A stretch of 5,988 nt of DNA. It comes from CAZIHO01 sp964538875 (GTDB taxonomy: Bacteria; Pseudomonadota; Gammaproteobacteria; Chromatiales; Chromatiaceae). Below the pieces are notes generated by a model. The model did not search any database. It was not told the DNA's origin and saw only the letters and a program-made list of their open reading frames with translations. This document shows, piece by piece, positions 5,283-5,988 of the stretch (the stretch's first letter is position 1; every line of letters begins with the position of its first letter). The stretch is taken from NCBI GenBank assembly GCA_964538875.1, contig CAZIHO010000159.1, positions 1 to 5,988 on the forward strand, given 5' to 3'. A program made the translations under genes and the position numbers.

Positions 5283-5286
5283 TGTC

Positions 5287-5901
5287 TTGGAAGCGGGAGA
5301 AAAATTCAATAGCCTGAGCCATCTATTGGGCGCCGCGCTGGCCCTGGCCGGCGCGATACCCCTGGTGGTTTTCGCGGCCCTGCAGGGGGATGGGTACCGG
5401 ACCGTCAGTTTTAGCGTCTATGGCGCGTCCCTGTTCTTCCTATACCTGGTATCGACCCTATACCACGGGCTGAGCGGCCGGGCCAAGCGCATCTTCCAGG
5501 TCCTTGACCATCAGGCCATCTACCTCTTGATTGCGGGAACCTACACGCCCTTCACCTTGGTAACCCTGCGCGGAACGGTGGGCTGGTGGCTGTTCGGCGC
5601 AGTGTGGGGCCTGGCGGTCTTGGGTATGGCCCTGGATGCGCTGCGCGCCGGGGGCCGCCGCATCCTGCCTCTGGTCATTTATCTGACCATGGGCTGGCTG
5701 GTGGTACTGGCTTTGGATCCCCTGCTGGAGACTCTGCCGGGGCCGGCGTTCGCGGTGCTGCTGGCCGGAGGCCTTTTTTATACCCTGGGCGTGATCTTTT
5801 ACTTGCTGGATCATCGTTACCCCTGGTCCCACCCGGTTTGGCATCTCTTCGTCCTGGGGGGGAGCATCAGCCACTTTTGGGTGATCGCCTGGTACCTCTG
5901 A
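5287..5901 (+). CDS. Hemolysin III / PAQR family membrane protein (YqfA-like), 204 aa
   Basis: Integral inner-membrane protein of the HlyIII group, the bacterial branch of the PAQR superfamily that includes adiponectin receptors. Seven hydrophobic segments can be seen. The conserved blocks are GEKFNSLSHLLGA (4-16), STLYHGL (56-62), LDHQAIYLLIAGTYTPF (73-89) and SHPVWHLFVLGGSISHF (181-197). His60, His182 and His186 match the three zinc-binding histidines of the superfamily (the last two spaced H-X3-H), and Asp74 may join the site; His196 is also conserved in the bacterial group. Family members are suspected membrane hydrolases or lipid-homeostasis proteins; haemolytic activity was reported for the Bacillus cereus founder, but it is not a safe prediction here. 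I choose the TTG at 5287 for its SD and because the family N-terminus (about 205-220 residues in total) then starts correctly; a TTG at 5233 would give 222 residues. Probably monocistronic. Confidence 0.9.
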   Translation: MEAGEKFNSLSHLLGAALALAGAIPLVVFAALQGDGYRTVSFSVYGASLFFLYLVSTLYHGLSGRAKRIFQVLDHQAIYLLIAGTYTPFTLVTLRGTVGWWLFGAVWGLAVLGMALDALRAGGRRILPLVIYLTMGWLVVLALDPLLETLPGPAFAVLLAGGLFYTLGVIFYLLDHRYPWSHPVWHLFVLGGSISHFWVIAWYL

Positions 5902-5988
5902 CCAGCGGATGGCGCGGCCTTTTGGCTGGAGATTGTTTCTAGCGCCGATGGGGAAATTTGGGCTACAGGATCCAGCCGTTTCCAGGCG

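Larger units (their letters stand above)
5042..5286. promoter_or_regulatory. Divergent intergenic region between the heme-protein gene and the HlyIII gene
   Basis: These 245 bases hold no gene. They contain at least four short inverted repeats (5089-5110, 5096-5120, 5143-5161 and 5214-5228), listed separately where I can say more, plus candidate promoters facing each way. The density of dyads is higher than in the rest of the window. Confidence 0.5.

Noticed and set aside
5233..5286. Longer HlyIII start at TTG 5233 (222 residues)
   Set aside because: No SD before it, the extra 18 residues do not resemble the family N-terminus, and it overlaps the best promoter candidate.
5902..5929. CCAGC/GCTGG pair after the HlyIII stop as a terminator
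   Set aside because: Only 5 pairs around an 18-base loop, with a broken T-run after it; not better than chance.
5818..5988. Minus-strand open frame running in from the right edge
   Set aside because: It would overlap the conserved C-terminus of the HlyIII gene by about 80 bases, and its sequence shows no recognisable motif; the visible part is too short to judge.
5948..5988. ATG at 5948 as the start of a following plus-strand gene
   Set aside because: No SD at a sensible distance (nearest GGAG is 16 bases away) and only 13 codons are visible.

Overview
The window is GC-rich, compactly coded bacterial chromosome. It looks like a proteobacterium, probably gamma or beta: it has short intergenic gaps, SD-preceded genes, TTG starts, an HDOD signalling protein, a proteobacterial-type CdsA and a HlyIII/PAQR protein. 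I cannot name the genus. There is no rRNA, tRNA, CRISPR array, insertion sequence or phage gene in it, and no gene looks broken.

Layout from left to right. (1) A minus-strand serine alpha/beta hydrolase (60-716), with a terminator-like hairpin just past its end at the left edge. (2) A divergent gap holding a perfect 8-bp inverted repeat. (3) A tightly coupled plus-strand operon (994-3967). It encodes an HDOD protein with a proline-rich linker and a GAF-like C-terminus, then a PlsC-family acyltransferase, then a CDP-diacylglycerol synthase (CdsA). Both junctions are 4-base stop/start overlaps (ATGA and TTGA). (4) A convergent minus-strand gene (4013-5041) for an exported ethylbenzene-dehydrogenase-gamma-like heme protein with a CX3CH motif. 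(5) A second divergent gap (5042-5286) rich in inverted repeats, with one plausible promoter for each flanking gene. (6) A plus-strand HlyIII/PAQR seven-helix membrane protein (5287-5901). (7) A short tail with nothing convincing.

The operon in the middle is the most coherent and most interesting unit. The acyltransferase would make phosphatidic acid and CdsA would activate it to CDP-diacylglycerol. These are the two consecutive steps at the start of phospholipid synthesis. Translational coupling to an HDOD-GAF protein suggests that the lipid step is tied to a sensory or regulatory protein, but that link is inferred from gene order only. The divergent hydrolase could act on lipids too, but nothing in the sequence fixes its substrate. 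The heme protein and the HlyIII protein are probably separate transcription units without a functional link to the operon.
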